NCBI GenBank assembly: GCA_963422275.1
Contig: OY729418.1
Span: 2,232,001 to 2,296,000 of the forward strand
Length of the DNA stretch: 64,000 nt
From: G963422275 sp963422275
Lineage (GTDB): Bacteria > Pseudomonadota > Alphaproteobacteria > Rhodobacterales > Rhodobacteraceae
Reading direction: 5' to 3'
Made by a program: the position numbers and the translations under genes. Each line of letters begins with the position of its first letter. Position 1 is the stretch's first letter. Of this stretch, positions 47,469 to 55,634 are shown in pieces. The notes under the pieces are model-generated. The model saw only the letters and a list, made by a program, of their open reading frames with translations. It had not been told where the DNA came from and made no database searches.

Positions 47469-47891
47469 ATGACAGCCAGTCAAATCCTTCATGCGAGCGC
47501 TGTCGCTTGGGAAGGCCGCGGGGCGCTGATATGCGGGCCTTCAGGATCAGGAAAATCAAGGCTCGCGCTCGAATTGATGGTTCTGGGGGCTGCACTTGTG
47601 GCGGACGACATGACAGTCGCGCTCGAAGCCGGCGATGCGATCAGGCTATCGTCACCGGATTCGTTTCGCGGGCTGATTGAGGTCCGTGGAGTGGGTTTGC
47701 TGGGTGCTGAGTGCCAGCCCTTGGCAACGCTGAAGGTTGTGGTCGACTTGGCGAAGAGGGAACCCCGTCGCCTTCCACCGATGCGCACAACAAATGTCTT
47801 GGGAAAACCCATACCGGTGATTTTCGGGGCAAGCTCGCCGGGCTTGGCAGCACCGGTTCTTCAGTATCTGAAGTTTGGCCGAGTGGAGTGA
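47469..47891 (+). CDS. hprK: HPr kinase/phosphorylase, short alphaproteobacterial form
   Basis: 140 residues from ATG with GAGG upstream. Only the C-terminal catalytic core is present, as usual in alphaproteobacteria. P-loop GPSGSGKSRLALEL, VADDMTVALEAGD and the capsid-like signature IEVRGVGLL. It phosphorylates and dephosphorylates the regulatory Ser of HPr. The partner HPr, 550 bp downstream, keeps that Ser. In related genomes rapZ lies between hprK and EIIA; here only ~160 bp separate them. Confidence 0.9.
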   Translation: MTASQILHASAVAWEGRGALICGPSGSGKSRLALELMVLGAALVADDMTVALEAGDAIRLSSPDSFRGLIEVRGVGLLGAECQPLATLKVVVDLAKREPRRLPPMRTTNVLGKPIPVIFGASSPGLAAPVLQYLKFGRVE

Positions 47892-48025
47892 CCAAGATAC
47901 CGGTTTGTTATGGCTGTTCACGCCTTGTCGGGCAGCATGACCGCGTCTTTGTGTTGACGGCCCCTTGCAAATCCAGGCGCAATGATGTCATGTCTGCAAT
48001 CCATAGTGATCGCCGCCTTGAGTGA
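47889..48025 (+). pseudogene. Possible remnant of the rapZ 3' end
   Basis: The frame after the hprK stop reads TKIPVCYGCSRLVGQHDR, VFVLTAPCKSRRNDVM and SAIHSDRRLE, then TGA. RapZ proteins end with a (V/I)AIGCTGGxHRSV...HRELE pattern, and the order GC...QH..V...H...LE is retained here. The gene position (between hprK and EIIA) is where rapZ normally sits in Rhodobacterales. No start or N-terminal ATPase remains. This is a short and weak match. Confidence 0.3.
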
Positions 48026-48048
48026 AAAATGCGTGTGGGAGCGTTGGC

Positions 48049-48465
48049 TTGATCGGAATCGTCATAGTGGCGAACGGAAACCTTGCGCGCGAGTTACTTG
48101 CAAACTTGGAGCATATCCTCGGCGGGCAAGATGGTATCGTGGCCATCTCCATCGATGACACTTGCGATCGCAAGCATCGGCTCGAGGAGATTGCCGTCGC
48201 TGTCGACAAGGCTGACATAGGCCAGGGAGTTGCGATCGTGACTGACATCTATGGAAGTTCCCCGTCGAATCTGTGCCTAAGTGCCTGCAAGTCGGGAAGC
48301 CGGACAATACTTTCAGGCGCTAATCTTCCAATGCTGATCAAGCTCGCGAAGTCGCGCAAGATGGGGCTTTCCGAGGCTTCGGATCGAGCATTGTCGGCTG
48401 GGAAAAACTACATGAGGCGGCATGATTGCGGCGGGCTGGACCATGACGATTGTCCGCCAGATTGA
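48049..48465 (+). CDS. PTS EIIA component (mannose class) lacking its phospho-histidine
   Basis: 138 residues taken from TTG 48049, which has GGGAG upstream and starts the family-typical sequence; an ATG at 48022 is possible. Fold motifs match alphaproteobacterial EIIA-Man proteins: LIGIVIVANGNLARELLANLE, VAIVTDIYGSSPSNL and GANLPMLIKLAKSRK. In this family the residue after VIVA is His, the phosphorylation site; here the codon is AAC (Asn), giving VANG. Without it the protein cannot accept phosphate from HPr. It overlaps the HPr gene by about 20 bp. Confidence 0.85.
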   Translation: MIGIVIVANGNLARELLANLEHILGGQDGIVAISIDDTCDRKHRLEEIAVAVDKADIGQGVAIVTDIYGSSPSNLCLSACKSGSRTILSGANLPMLIKLAKSRKMGLSEASDRALSAGKNYMRRHDCGGLDHDDCPPD

Positions 48466-48715
48466 GATCACCAACGAGAAAGGCCTTCACGCAAGGGCGT
48501 CTGCCAAGTTCGTCGAGGTCGTCGAAAGCCATGATTCAAAAGTGGAAGTGGTGAAGGACGACATCACCACAGCGGGCAACTCAATAATGGGCCTCTTGAT
48601 GTTGGCGGCTTCGAAAGGGACATTCATTCAGGTTTCTGTCGACGGTCCAGATGAGGCTAAAGTGATGGAGTCACTAGAGGCACTTGTGAAGGCACGATTC
48701 GGTGAAGAATTCTGA
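48443..48715 (+). CDS. ptsH: Phosphocarrier protein HPr
   Basis: 90 residues from ATG 48443 (an upstream ATG at 48422 would add seven residues). The EI-dependent His site KGLHARASAKF and the HprK-dependent Ser site NSIMGLLML are both intact, and the C-terminus ends GEEF as in relatives. It relays phosphate in the PTS regulatory cascade, which in alphaproteobacteria controls carbon metabolism rather than sugar import. No EI gene is in the window. Its stop lies inside the start region of the acyltransferase gene. Confidence 0.93.
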   Translation: MTIVRQIEITNEKGLHARASAKFVEVVESHDSKVEVVKDDITTAGNSIMGLLMLAASKGTFIQVSVDGPDEAKVMESLEALVKARFGEEF

Positions 48716-49619
48716 CTCTGTGCCGAGTGCCGGCCGCATGCGGCTGGACACCTTGACCGAAGCAACCAAGTCGCTTGACAGCGATCCAACCTACAGGCCG
48801 TTCGACTCGCGCAACCTCTCTTATGGCGGAACGTTCCCAAACTCAGTCAGGGGAGAGATTATCCGTGCAATCGAGTGGATGACGGGCAAGGTGACCTTGA
48901 TTCAGTTGGTCAGAAAGTTCGAGCGTACCGGCAGGAAAAAAGGTCAGAGTTTTTGGGGAAAGGCTCTGGAACTGCTTGATATTGAACTGCTCACACCTGA
49001 CCAGCAGATTCAGCGCATACCGAAGAGCGGACCCTTGGTCGTGGTGGCGAACCATCCCCATGGTCTTGTCGACGGCCTCATGCTTGCCGAACTTGTCAGT
49101 CGCGTACGGCAGGATTTCAAGATACTAACCCGTTCGCTGCTCTCTTACGTTCCAGAGATACAATACCACATGCTGCCAGTGGCATTTCCCCACGAGGAAG
49201 ACACCGTCAGGAAGAACGTCGCCATGAGGAAGGCGGCAATGGACCACCTGAGTGCTGGCGGCGCAGTAATCCTGTTTCCTGCTGGACAGGTTGCAAATGC
49301 TCCGGGATGGAACATGCCTGTGGAGGAGCCGAAGTGGAACCCGTTCACGGCAAAGCTGATTGTTCGAAGCGGTGCTCGCGTTGTGCCGGTCTACTTTGCA
49401 GGCGAGAACAGCCGCTGGTACCAATGGGCAAATCTTGTTTCCGCGACCCTGCGCCAGTCCCTGTTGCTCCACGAGATCGTCCACTCGATGCATGAGCCTC
49501 AGAAACCCGTGATCGGCGGAGCCATAGGGCCTGACGAGATCAAGAGCAGGTCAGCGAACGGAGAGGAATTCATGGTCTGGCTCAGGAACGAGTCTCTGTC
49601 GCTGAGGGAGTCCGGCTAG
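48702..49619 (+). CDS. PlsC-type lysophospholipid/glycerol-phosphate acyltransferase
   Basis: 305 residues from a GTG overlapping the HPr gene; ATG 48738 is an alternative start. Acyltransferase motif I is VANHPHGLVDGLML (NHxxxxxD form), and motif III ILFPAGQVANAPG is present. The region before (LIQLVRKFERTGRKKGQSFW) is a membrane-associated helix. It is likely to acylate lysophospholipids or lyso-ornithine lipid precursors at the inner membrane. The overlap with ptsH suggests one transcript with hprK-EIIA-HPr, an order seen in Rhodobacterales. Confidence 0.85.
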   Translation: MKNSDSVPSAGRMRLDTLTEATKSLDSDPTYRPFDSRNLSYGGTFPNSVRGEIIRAIEWMTGKVTLIQLVRKFERTGRKKGQSFWGKALELLDIELLTPDQQIQRIPKSGPLVVVANHPHGLVDGLMLAELVSRVRQDFKILTRSLLSYVPEIQYHMLPVAFPHEEDTVRKNVAMRKAAMDHLSAGGAVILFPAGQVANAPGWNMPVEEPKWNPFTAKLIVRSGARVVPVYFAGENSRWYQWANLVSATLRQSLLLHEIVHSMHEPQKPVIGGAIGPDEIKSRSANGEEFMVWLRNESLSLRESG

Positions 49620-49623
49620 CGAT

Positions 49624-50499
49624 TTAGCGTGTCGGGACCGGAATGTCTCCGCGATAGTCATAGAATCCGCGTTCTGTCTTGCGTCCAAGCCAGCCAGCCT
49701 CGACATATTTAGTGAGCAACGGACATGGGCGATATTTCGTGTCGGCCAGTCCTTCGTGCAGAACGTTCATAATGGCCAGGCATGTATCCAGCCCAATGAA
49801 GTCGGCCAGTTCCATCGGGCCCATCGGATGCTTGGCCCCAAGCTTCATCGAGAGGTCGATCGACTCTACAGAGCCAATCCCTTCGTAAAGTGCGTAGACC
49901 GCCTCGTTGATCATCGGCATGAGGATGCGGTTGACGATGAAGCCGGGAAAGTCTTCCGCTGACGTCGCGGTCTTTCCCAGCTTCTTCACAACCTCTAGCA
50001 TTGTCCGGTAGGTTGCGTCGTCTGTCGCAATTCCACGTATGAGTTCCACCAGTTCCATCACCGGAACCGGATTCATGAAATGAAAGCCCATAAAGCGCTC
50101 GGGGCGGTCCGTGCGCGAGGCGAGACGCGTGATTGATATCGAGGACGTGTTGGATGTCAGGATGGTTTCTGGACGCAAGTGTGGCAAGATCTCTGCGAAA
50201 ATCTCGTTCTTGACGCTTTCCCGTTCCGTGGCCGCCTCGACGACGAGATCAACGTCGCCGAGATCTGGAAGACTGTGAGCTGCCTTGACCCGCGCAAGAG
50301 CTGCGGACATCTGGGCTTCGGAGATCTTTCCACGGGCAACTTGGCGGCCCATGTTCGTCTCGATTCGCGCCCGCGCCGCCGAAAGCGTCTCTTCGGAAAC
50401 ATCGTGCAGCAAGACCTCGAATTTAGCCAGAGCGAGCACATGGGCAATTCCGTTTCCCATTTGCCCTGCGCCTACGACTCCGACTCGGCTGATTTCCAT
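49624..50499 (-). CDS. hbd: 3-hydroxybutyryl-CoA dehydrogenase
   Basis: 291 residues from ATG 50499 with GGAG eight bases upstream. NAD site VGVVGAGQMGNGIAHVLAL, catalytic region GFHFMNPVPVMELVELIRG, and the dimerising C-terminal domain with GPMELADFIGLDTCLAIM. It interconverts 3-hydroxybutyryl-CoA and acetoacetyl-CoA in the cytoplasm, for polyhydroxybutyrate or ethylmalonyl-CoA metabolism. It follows etfB-etfA on the same strand (~100 bp), the last gene of that operon, as in many Rhodobacterales. Confidence 0.94.
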   Translation of the reverse strand: MEISRVGVVGAGQMGNGIAHVLALAKFEVLLHDVSEETLSAARARIETNMGRQVARGKISEAQMSAALARVKAAHSLPDLGDVDLVVEAATERESVKNEIFAEILPHLRPETILTSNTSSISITRLASRTDRPERFMGFHFMNPVPVMELVELIRGIATDDATYRTMLEVVKKLGKTATSAEDFPGFIVNRILMPMINEAVYALYEGIGSVESIDLSMKLGAKHPMGPMELADFIGLDTCLAIMNVLHEGLADTKYRPCPLLTKYVEAGWLGRKTERGFYDYRGDIPVPTR

Positions 50500-50597
50500 C
50501 ACATTCTCCAAACTGAAGGACGGTTTTGTTCGCACGCCTCATGCCTGCGGCCAAGCAATGGCTCCAACCAGTCCGGCGAGCTCCCCTCCGCCAAAGA

Positions 50598-51524
50598 CTA
50601 CAGCTTCTCGGTGAGTTCGGGCACCGCGCTGAACAAGTCCGCGACCAGTCCGAAGTCCGCCACCTGAAAGATCGGCGCCTCCTCGTCCTTGTTGATGGCC
50701 ACGATTACCTTGGAATCCTTCATCCCCGCCAGATGCTGGATCGCGCCGGAGATACCAACCGCGATATAAAGGTCGGGAGCCACAACCTTGCCTGTCTGCC
50801 CGACCTGCCAGTCGTTTGGTGCATACCCTGAATCGACGGCCGCGCGGGACGCCCCAACGGCCGCGCCGAGCTTGTCGGCAAGTGCCGAAATCAGCACAAA
50901 ATCTTCTGTCGATCCAACCCCGCGCCCTCCAGACACGACAATTTTCGCGGAGGTGAGTTCAGGTCGGTCGGTTTCCGCGACCTTGTCCTCAATCCATTGG
51001 CTCAGGTCCGGATTGCTGGCAGCTTCAATTTTCTCGATCGGTGCAGGGTCGCCGATGCCGACGGCTGCGAAGGCGGCGGTGCGCACTGTGATGATTTTCT
51101 TCGGATCGTTCGATTGAACTGTCTGAATCGCATTGCCCGCGTAAATCGGCCTCTCGAAGGTGTTCGATTCCACCACCCGCGTGATGTCGGAGATCATCAT
51201 GGCATCGAGCAAGGCAGCGACACGTGGAAGAATGTTCTGCGCCGACGTCGTCGCTGGCCCGACAATGTGCTCGAACTGGCCCGACAGGCTCACGATCAAC
51301 TCACCAACTGGCTCCGCCAAGGCGTGTCCGTATGCCGAGTCGTCCGCGCAGAGCACTTTTGAGACACCCTCAAGCGTTGCCGCCTCTTCCGCCGCTTTAT
51401 CGCAGCCGTGCGAAGCGCAGAGGACAGTCACGTCACCCAGCGACCTCGCCGCCGCCAAGGTCTTTGCAGTGAGGTCGGTGGCCAGTTCAGATCCATTCAC
51501 TTCGGCAATCAGCAGCACGGACAT
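50598..51524 (-). CDS. etfA: Electron transfer flavoprotein subunit alpha
   Basis: 308 residues, start overlapping the etfB stop by one base. The N-terminal domain (SVLLIAEVNGSEL) is followed by the FAD-binding domain with VVSGGRGVGSTEDF, GASRAAVDSGYAPND, GQTGKVVAPDLYIAVGISG and AINKDEEAPIFQVADFG. The alpha/beta dimer collects electrons from acyl-CoA dehydrogenases and passes them to ETF-ubiquinone oxidoreductase. Confidence 0.97.
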   Translation of the reverse strand: MSVLLIAEVNGSELATDLTAKTLAAARSLGDVTVLCASHGCDKAAEEAATLEGVSKVLCADDSAYGHALAEPVGELIVSLSGQFEHIVGPATTSAQNILPRVAALLDAMMISDITRVVESNTFERPIYAGNAIQTVQSNDPKKIITVRTAAFAAVGIGDPAPIEKIEAASNPDLSQWIEDKVAETDRPELTSAKIVVSGGRGVGSTEDFVLISALADKLGAAVGASRAAVDSGYAPNDWQVGQTGKVVAPDLYIAVGISGAIQHLAGMKDSKVIVAINKDEEAPIFQVADFGLVADLFSAVPELTEKL

Positions 51525-52285
51525 CAGATCACCTCCGCCTCTTCCTTGAGTTTCGTAACAAGCTCATCGACAGAGCTGACGATGACGCCAGCCTGGCGTT
51601 CCTCCGGTTCAACCGTCTGCAGAATGTTGAGCCGGGGGCTGACATCGATTCCATAATCCTCGGGGGTCTTCTGATCGAACGGTTTGCGTTTCGCACGCTG
51701 AATGTTTGGAAGCGACGGATAGCGGGGCTCGTTCATGCGGAGATCGACCGTCACCACGCAAGGCAACTTGACATTCACGACCTGAAGTCCGCCGTCAACT
51801 TCACGAGTTGCCGTGGCACTTCCGTTGCCGACCTCGAGCTTGGATGCGAAAGTGGCCTGACTGCTGCCCATCAATGCGGCGAGCATCTGGCCAGTGGCGT
51901 TCAAGTCATTGTCTATCGCCTGCTTGCCCATCAACACCAAGCCTGGCTGCTCCTGGTCGACGACTGCCTTTAGCAGCTTCGCGACTGCGAGCGGCTCGAT
52001 ATCGTTGTGTGGGTCGTCCGATGCGACGATCAATATCGCGCGGTCCGCGCCCATCGCCATCGCCGTCATCAGAACAGCACGCGATTGCGGAACCCCGATC
52101 GAGACCGCAATGATCTCGCTGGCCTTCCCAGCCTCTTTCAGGCGGATTGCCTCTTCGATCGCGTTTTCGTCAAAGGGGTTCATGGACATCTTGACGTTTG
52201 CGAGATCGACTCCCGTGCCGTCTGGCCGAACTCTGACCTTGACGTTGTAGTCAATCACTCGTTTTACCGGCACAAGGACTTTCAT
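51524..52285 (-). CDS. etfB: Electron transfer flavoprotein subunit beta
   Basis: 253 residues from ATG 52285, with GGAGG upstream. KVLVPVKRVIDYNVKVRVR and MSMNPFDENAIEEAIRLKE at the N-terminus, the AMP/anchor region VLMGKQAIDNDLNATGQMLA and the C-terminal PRLNILQTVEPEERQAG identify EtfB. It pairs with EtfA. In Rhodobacterales the gene just upstream is usually the cobalamin adenosyltransferase; here that gene is ~7.8 kb away beyond mobile DNA. Confidence 0.97.
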   Translation of the reverse strand: MKVLVPVKRVIDYNVKVRVRPDGTGVDLANVKMSMNPFDENAIEEAIRLKEAGKASEIIAVSIGVPQSRAVLMTAMAMGADRAILIVASDDPHNDIEPLAVAKLLKAVVDQEQPGLVLMGKQAIDNDLNATGQMLAALMGSSQATFASKLEVGNGSATATREVDGGLQVVNVKLPCVVTVDLRMNEPRYPSLPNIQRAKRKPFDQKTPEDYGIDVSPRLNILQTVEPEERQAGVIVSSVDELVTKLKEEAEVI

Positions 52286-52703
52286 TGCCCAGCCTCCAGA
52301 TGTCCTGCTCATCGAGGATAACTCGAATCAATCCGGTACGCATACTGAATCAGCTTTCAAAAAAATAGGGCTTTTTGATGGCAGGACGGGAATTTTGCGG
52401 ATTGCATACAATGATGTTGAAAGGTGAAATCCAAAGATGTGCAGAAAGTTTACATCATCCGCGCCCTGCAAAAATTCGGTGTATGATTTTAATCACAAGA
52501 GACAGGATAACAAGAGACGGAGGAGGCCCCAATGAGTGATGCGATACTGGCAAAGTAAGTCAAACTGAAACCGCGTACTGCTTGCCTTGCCGAGAGGTTG
52601 CAGAAAGAAGACAGGCGAACGCAAAAAGTCGCCCGAACGCTTGTCACTTGCCAAAGAATGTCGACAATCGTAACGAGATCTTGGAAAAGTTGACAGAGGC
52701 ACC
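52286..52703. other. Region upstream of etfB with a possible decayed small ORF
   Basis: An AT-rich promoter-like stretch is followed by a strong ribosome site GGAGGAGGCCCCA and ATG at 52532. The frame stops after eight codons (TAA 52556) but would continue as about 45 sense codons to 52694, just before IS5 copy C. It could be a small plus-strand gene broken by a nonsense change and cut off by the IS. No family is recognised. Confidence 0.35.
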
Positions 52704-53752
52704 AGGGAACCTCTGATTTGGAGAGTTTTTTGGTTTTGGCTGCAGGAATTGCTCTTCCCAGCGCCGCCGGCCGGTTTTCGGCGGTCCGGAAGCCGCAAAT
52801 GCGCGTTTTCGGGGCGAAACCGCCGCTGCTTCAGCCCCCGCGGGGCCGGTCCGGCAAATTCCGGACACACTTCTCCCCTGTCATTGCAAGTGCGGCTGGG
52901 CAATCATCAGGTTCGAGAAGCCCGGAAGCGGCGCAAGCCGCTGCACGTTCTTGTCCAAACCCCGATACCGAACCATGTCGCAGCCGAACACCCGCTTGAT
53001 GATCCGGAACGGATGCTCCACCCGCGCCCGCACCCGGGCCTTCGCCTTCTCCGCCTTGGCCGCCGCGCTGCCCGGGCCAGCGTCCGGCGCTGGCCCGGGG
53101 GCATGGCAATCTGCCACGACACCTCGCGATGCGCGTGCTCCGCGCGCTTGCCGATCCCGCGATATCCGGAGTCACCCCGGACTTGCTCCTCCTCGCCGTG
53201 CAGAAGCCGATCCGAAGGCGTCAGGCCGCGACGTTCGCGGCCGTTCCCTCCAGATGGTGCACCAGACCCCGGGGGGCGGTGCCGATGTGCAGCTTCATCC
53301 CGAAATGCCACCGGTTCCCCTTCTTGGTCTGGTGCATCCCCGGATCGTGGGCGTTGCTCTCGTTCCCGGTCGACGACGGCGCCGAGATGATGGTGGCGTC
53401 AACGATGCCGCCCTTCTTCAGCAGAACCCCCTGCTCGGCCAGGCGAGCCCTGATATCCCGAACAGCAGCTGCGCCAGTCCGTGGCGCGCCAGCCGGCAGC
53501 GGAACTCGGGATCGTCGTCTTGTCCGGCACCTTCTCAAGCACCGCCCCGGCAAAGCGCCGGACGCTCTCCGCCTCGCAAGCAGATCCTCCATTGCCGGGT
53601 CGTTGAGATTGCAGAACAGCTGAATGCAGTGCACGCGCAGCATCATCGGCAGCGGATGCGGCTGTCGCCCCTTGCCGCCGCCCTCCGGACACGTCGGCAC
53701 GATGCGGGCTTCTAGGCGCGCCCACATATCAGGCTGTATTCAGAGGTTCCTT
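52704..53752 (-). mobile_element. IS5-group element, copy C (nearly full length, transposase frameshifted)
   Basis: Ends GGGAACCTCTGATTTGG (52704) and the inverted ...GAGGTTCCTTA (53752) mark a ~1049-bp element. Minus-strand frames encode the whole IS5-type transposase in pieces: MLRVHCIQLFCNLNDPAMED, then DATIISAPSSTGNES, HQTKKGNRWHFGMKLHIG, HGEEEQVRGDSGYRGIGKR and RVEHPFRIIKRVFGC with YRGLDKN. At least three frame changes break it. The bases directly outside the two ends do not match, so no target duplication is left. Best preserved of four copies. Confidence 0.8.
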
Positions 53753-53996
53753 AACTTCGATCGCTGCCTTGACCCGGCCGAGTGCGTTGGCGGGGCTGAA
53801 AATGACTGGCAGATACATATGACGGCGGTTTATCTCACTGATTGGCACTTACGAGATGCACATACTGGGAACCTGTCGCTCAACATCGCTGGCTATGGCA
53901 GGCCCGAGATCAAGACAAAGACTGCTTCTTGCTACAAGGAGAGGGTGTGTTTCACTGTCTCGGGACACCGTGTCAGCGCGAGACGCACATTACAGA
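53753..53996. other. Short spacer between IS5 copy C and IS982 copy 1
   Basis: About 245 bp without a gene. It ends in TACAGA (53991-53996), the target site duplicated by the IS982-type element. Confidence 0.45.
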
Positions 53997-55004
53997 ACCC
54001 GAGTTATGGATAAGCTCTGTTTTCTTTTGGCATGCACCGAATGGCGTCTGGCACGACGATTTTGCCGATTTTGACCTTTGGCTGCGCCAGAATATAGGCA
54101 GCCAGACATGACAGGATATGAACGAAGGCATTTGTTGGGGACCGGTGTCGTGTGTGTTCCAATCCCATGCTTGATTTCAGTTTATCGAACAGCGTTTCAA
54201 TGATGAACCGCTTCCGCAACATGATTTTGTCCAGAATGGGCAGAAGAAAGTTTTTCATGTTGCGGCGAATGCCAGTGATCAGGTGCAGGCCCTGCTGCCA
54301 CAAACGCTGGAAAAGCGGCTTCGAAAGGCAGCCTTTATCGCCGAACACCTTGCCTTTCAACTCGGCAATCATGGTTTCAAACGGCTTGCGGTCGTCGGTG
54401 TTTCCAGGCGTGATCTTGACGGCCATGACCTGACCCTTGTCGTTGATGACCAGATGCAGCTTGAACCCGAAAAACCACCCCATGGTGCTTCGGCCCCGCT
54501 TGGCCAGTCCCTTGAAGACCTTGTTCCGGTTGATCCGTGCGTTGTGGCAGACAGCGAGCTTGGTGCTGTCCACAAAATAGACCCCGGTTTCCTCACCGCG
54601 AAAGCATTGCATCAAGATGCAAAACGGAACCGGCAAGCGCGGCATCAGGGCGACAAACCGTCCGCAGCTCGGCAGGTCTCCAAAGCAGTCGCGATATTTC
54701 CGCTCCACGCCATGGAACCGGAAAGCCTTGAAATTCTTGAAGGGCGAGAGATGAAACAACACCATGATGAAGAGCCTTTCGCTGAGCGAGAGCTTGCCCG
54801 AGCGCGAGCGCTGGCGGCCTGTGCCGATCAGCCGATGCCGCTCCCATTCTTCAAAGGTCTTTGCAAAGTCGTCGAGACAGCAGAACAGTGCGATGACAGA
54901 GGTGCTCATTGAGGGGATCCCATCCGTTGATTTTGGTTGCGGATACAGAATCAGGCCACGCCCGATTTGGGAACCCCCTCACCCCTCTTATCCAGAATTG
55001 GGGT
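53997..55004 (-). mobile_element. IS982-family element, copy 1 (intact)
   Basis: A 1008-bp element with imperfect inverted ends: ACCCGAGTTATGGATAAG on the left and, on the complement of the right, ACCCCAATTCTGGATAAG (three mismatches in 18). It is flanked by a perfect 6-bp duplication TACAGA (53991-53996 and 55005-55010). It carries one intact transposase gene. ACC-starting ends and the 6-bp duplication fit IS982. Confidence 0.9.
54004..54909 (-). CDS. IS982-family transposase, copy 1
   Basis: 301 residues filling almost the whole element. An N-terminal helical DNA-binding part (LFCCLDDFAKTFEEWERHRL) is followed by a DDE core: first Asp in GVYFVDSTKLAVC, second in GKVFGDKGCLSKPLF, Glu in IIETLFDKLKSSMGLEHTRH. 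The end FVHILSCLAAYILAQPKVKIG is conserved. It catalyses cut or copy transposition of its own element. No frameshift is seen, so it may be active. It is nearly identical to copies 2 and 3. Confidence 0.92.
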   Translation of the reverse strand: MSTSVIALFCCLDDFAKTFEEWERHRLIGTGRQRSRSGKLSLSERLFIMVLFHLSPFKNFKAFRFHGVERKYRDCFGDLPSCGRFVALMPRLPVPFCILMQCFRGEETGVYFVDSTKLAVCHNARINRNKVFKGLAKRGRSTMGWFFGFKLHLVINDKGQVMAVKITPGNTDDRKPFETMIAELKGKVFGDKGCLSKPLFQRLWQQGLHLITGIRRNMKNFLLPILDKIMLRKRFIIETLFDKLKSSMGLEHTRHRSPTNAFVHILSCLAAYILAQPKVKIGKIVVPDAIRCMPKENRAYP

Positions 55005-55120
55005 TACAGAGTTCCAATACTCCCAAGACCTCAACCGACAAAGTACTGGACACCATCAAGCACCGCGGATACATCACGTCGGTTTGTATCATGTTATCCT
55101 GAACCATACCCGATAGGTAT

Positions 55121-55483
55121 GTGGTTCGTGCAATCGGAGAGATGGCATTAGTGGCTGGCCCTAAAGGCAACGAGTTGCTGGAGATATACAAACTCCACGC
55201 TGAGCTTGCTGACCGCGTGAGCCAAAGGCGTAAAGGAGCCAATAGGTTGTATGCAAGCCTGCTTGTTGGGCTAGTGGCGTTGCTCGCGATTTTGCTCAGG
55301 CTTGGGCTTGGCCCTGAGGAAATCGTTTTTTACATAGCCGGAGCCACTGGTATATTGCTGTCGGCCTCTTGGTATGTTGTCATCCGCTCCTATCGCCAGC
55401 TAAATGCGGGAAAGTTCGAGGCCCTGCAGGGTACCCGCACGCACGCTCGCCGGTGTTTGCGGCCGACACTCTCGCGGGGATGA
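55121..55483 (+). CDS. RipA-like small membrane protein, possibly truncated at its C-terminus
   Basis: 120 residues from GTG 55121 (ATG 55142 is the alternative). ELLEIYKLHAELADRVSQRR is the opening helix of the RipA-like family of oligomeric membrane proteins, followed by two hydrophobic helices (YASLLVGLVALLAILLRLGL and IVFYIAGATGILLSASWYVV) and IRSYRQLNAGKFEALQ, also family-typical. After residue ~105 the sequence (GTRTHARRCLRPTLSRG) no longer fits, so the gene has probably lost ~40-60 residues by a frameshift or a fusion junction near 55430. It lies between an IS982 copy and the DUF697-like gene, co-directional with the latter. Function unknown. Confidence 0.6.
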   Translation: MVRAIGEMALVAGPKGNELLEIYKLHAELADRVSQRRKGANRLYASLLVGLVALLAILLRLGLGPEEIVFYIAGATGILLSASWYVVIRSYRQLNAGKFEALQGTRTHARRCLRPTLSRG

Positions 55484-55634
55484 CGATCCCTGCCGCCGTT
55501 AAATCGTCCACATGCGGAAATCGGTCCCGAAACTTCAAGTGCCCCAGTTGCATGCCCCTCGCGAATCCGAAAGCAATCTCCCATCAGGCTTGCGATCTGC
55601 AAATTGAGCCTGTCCTTTTGAATTGAGGTTGATC

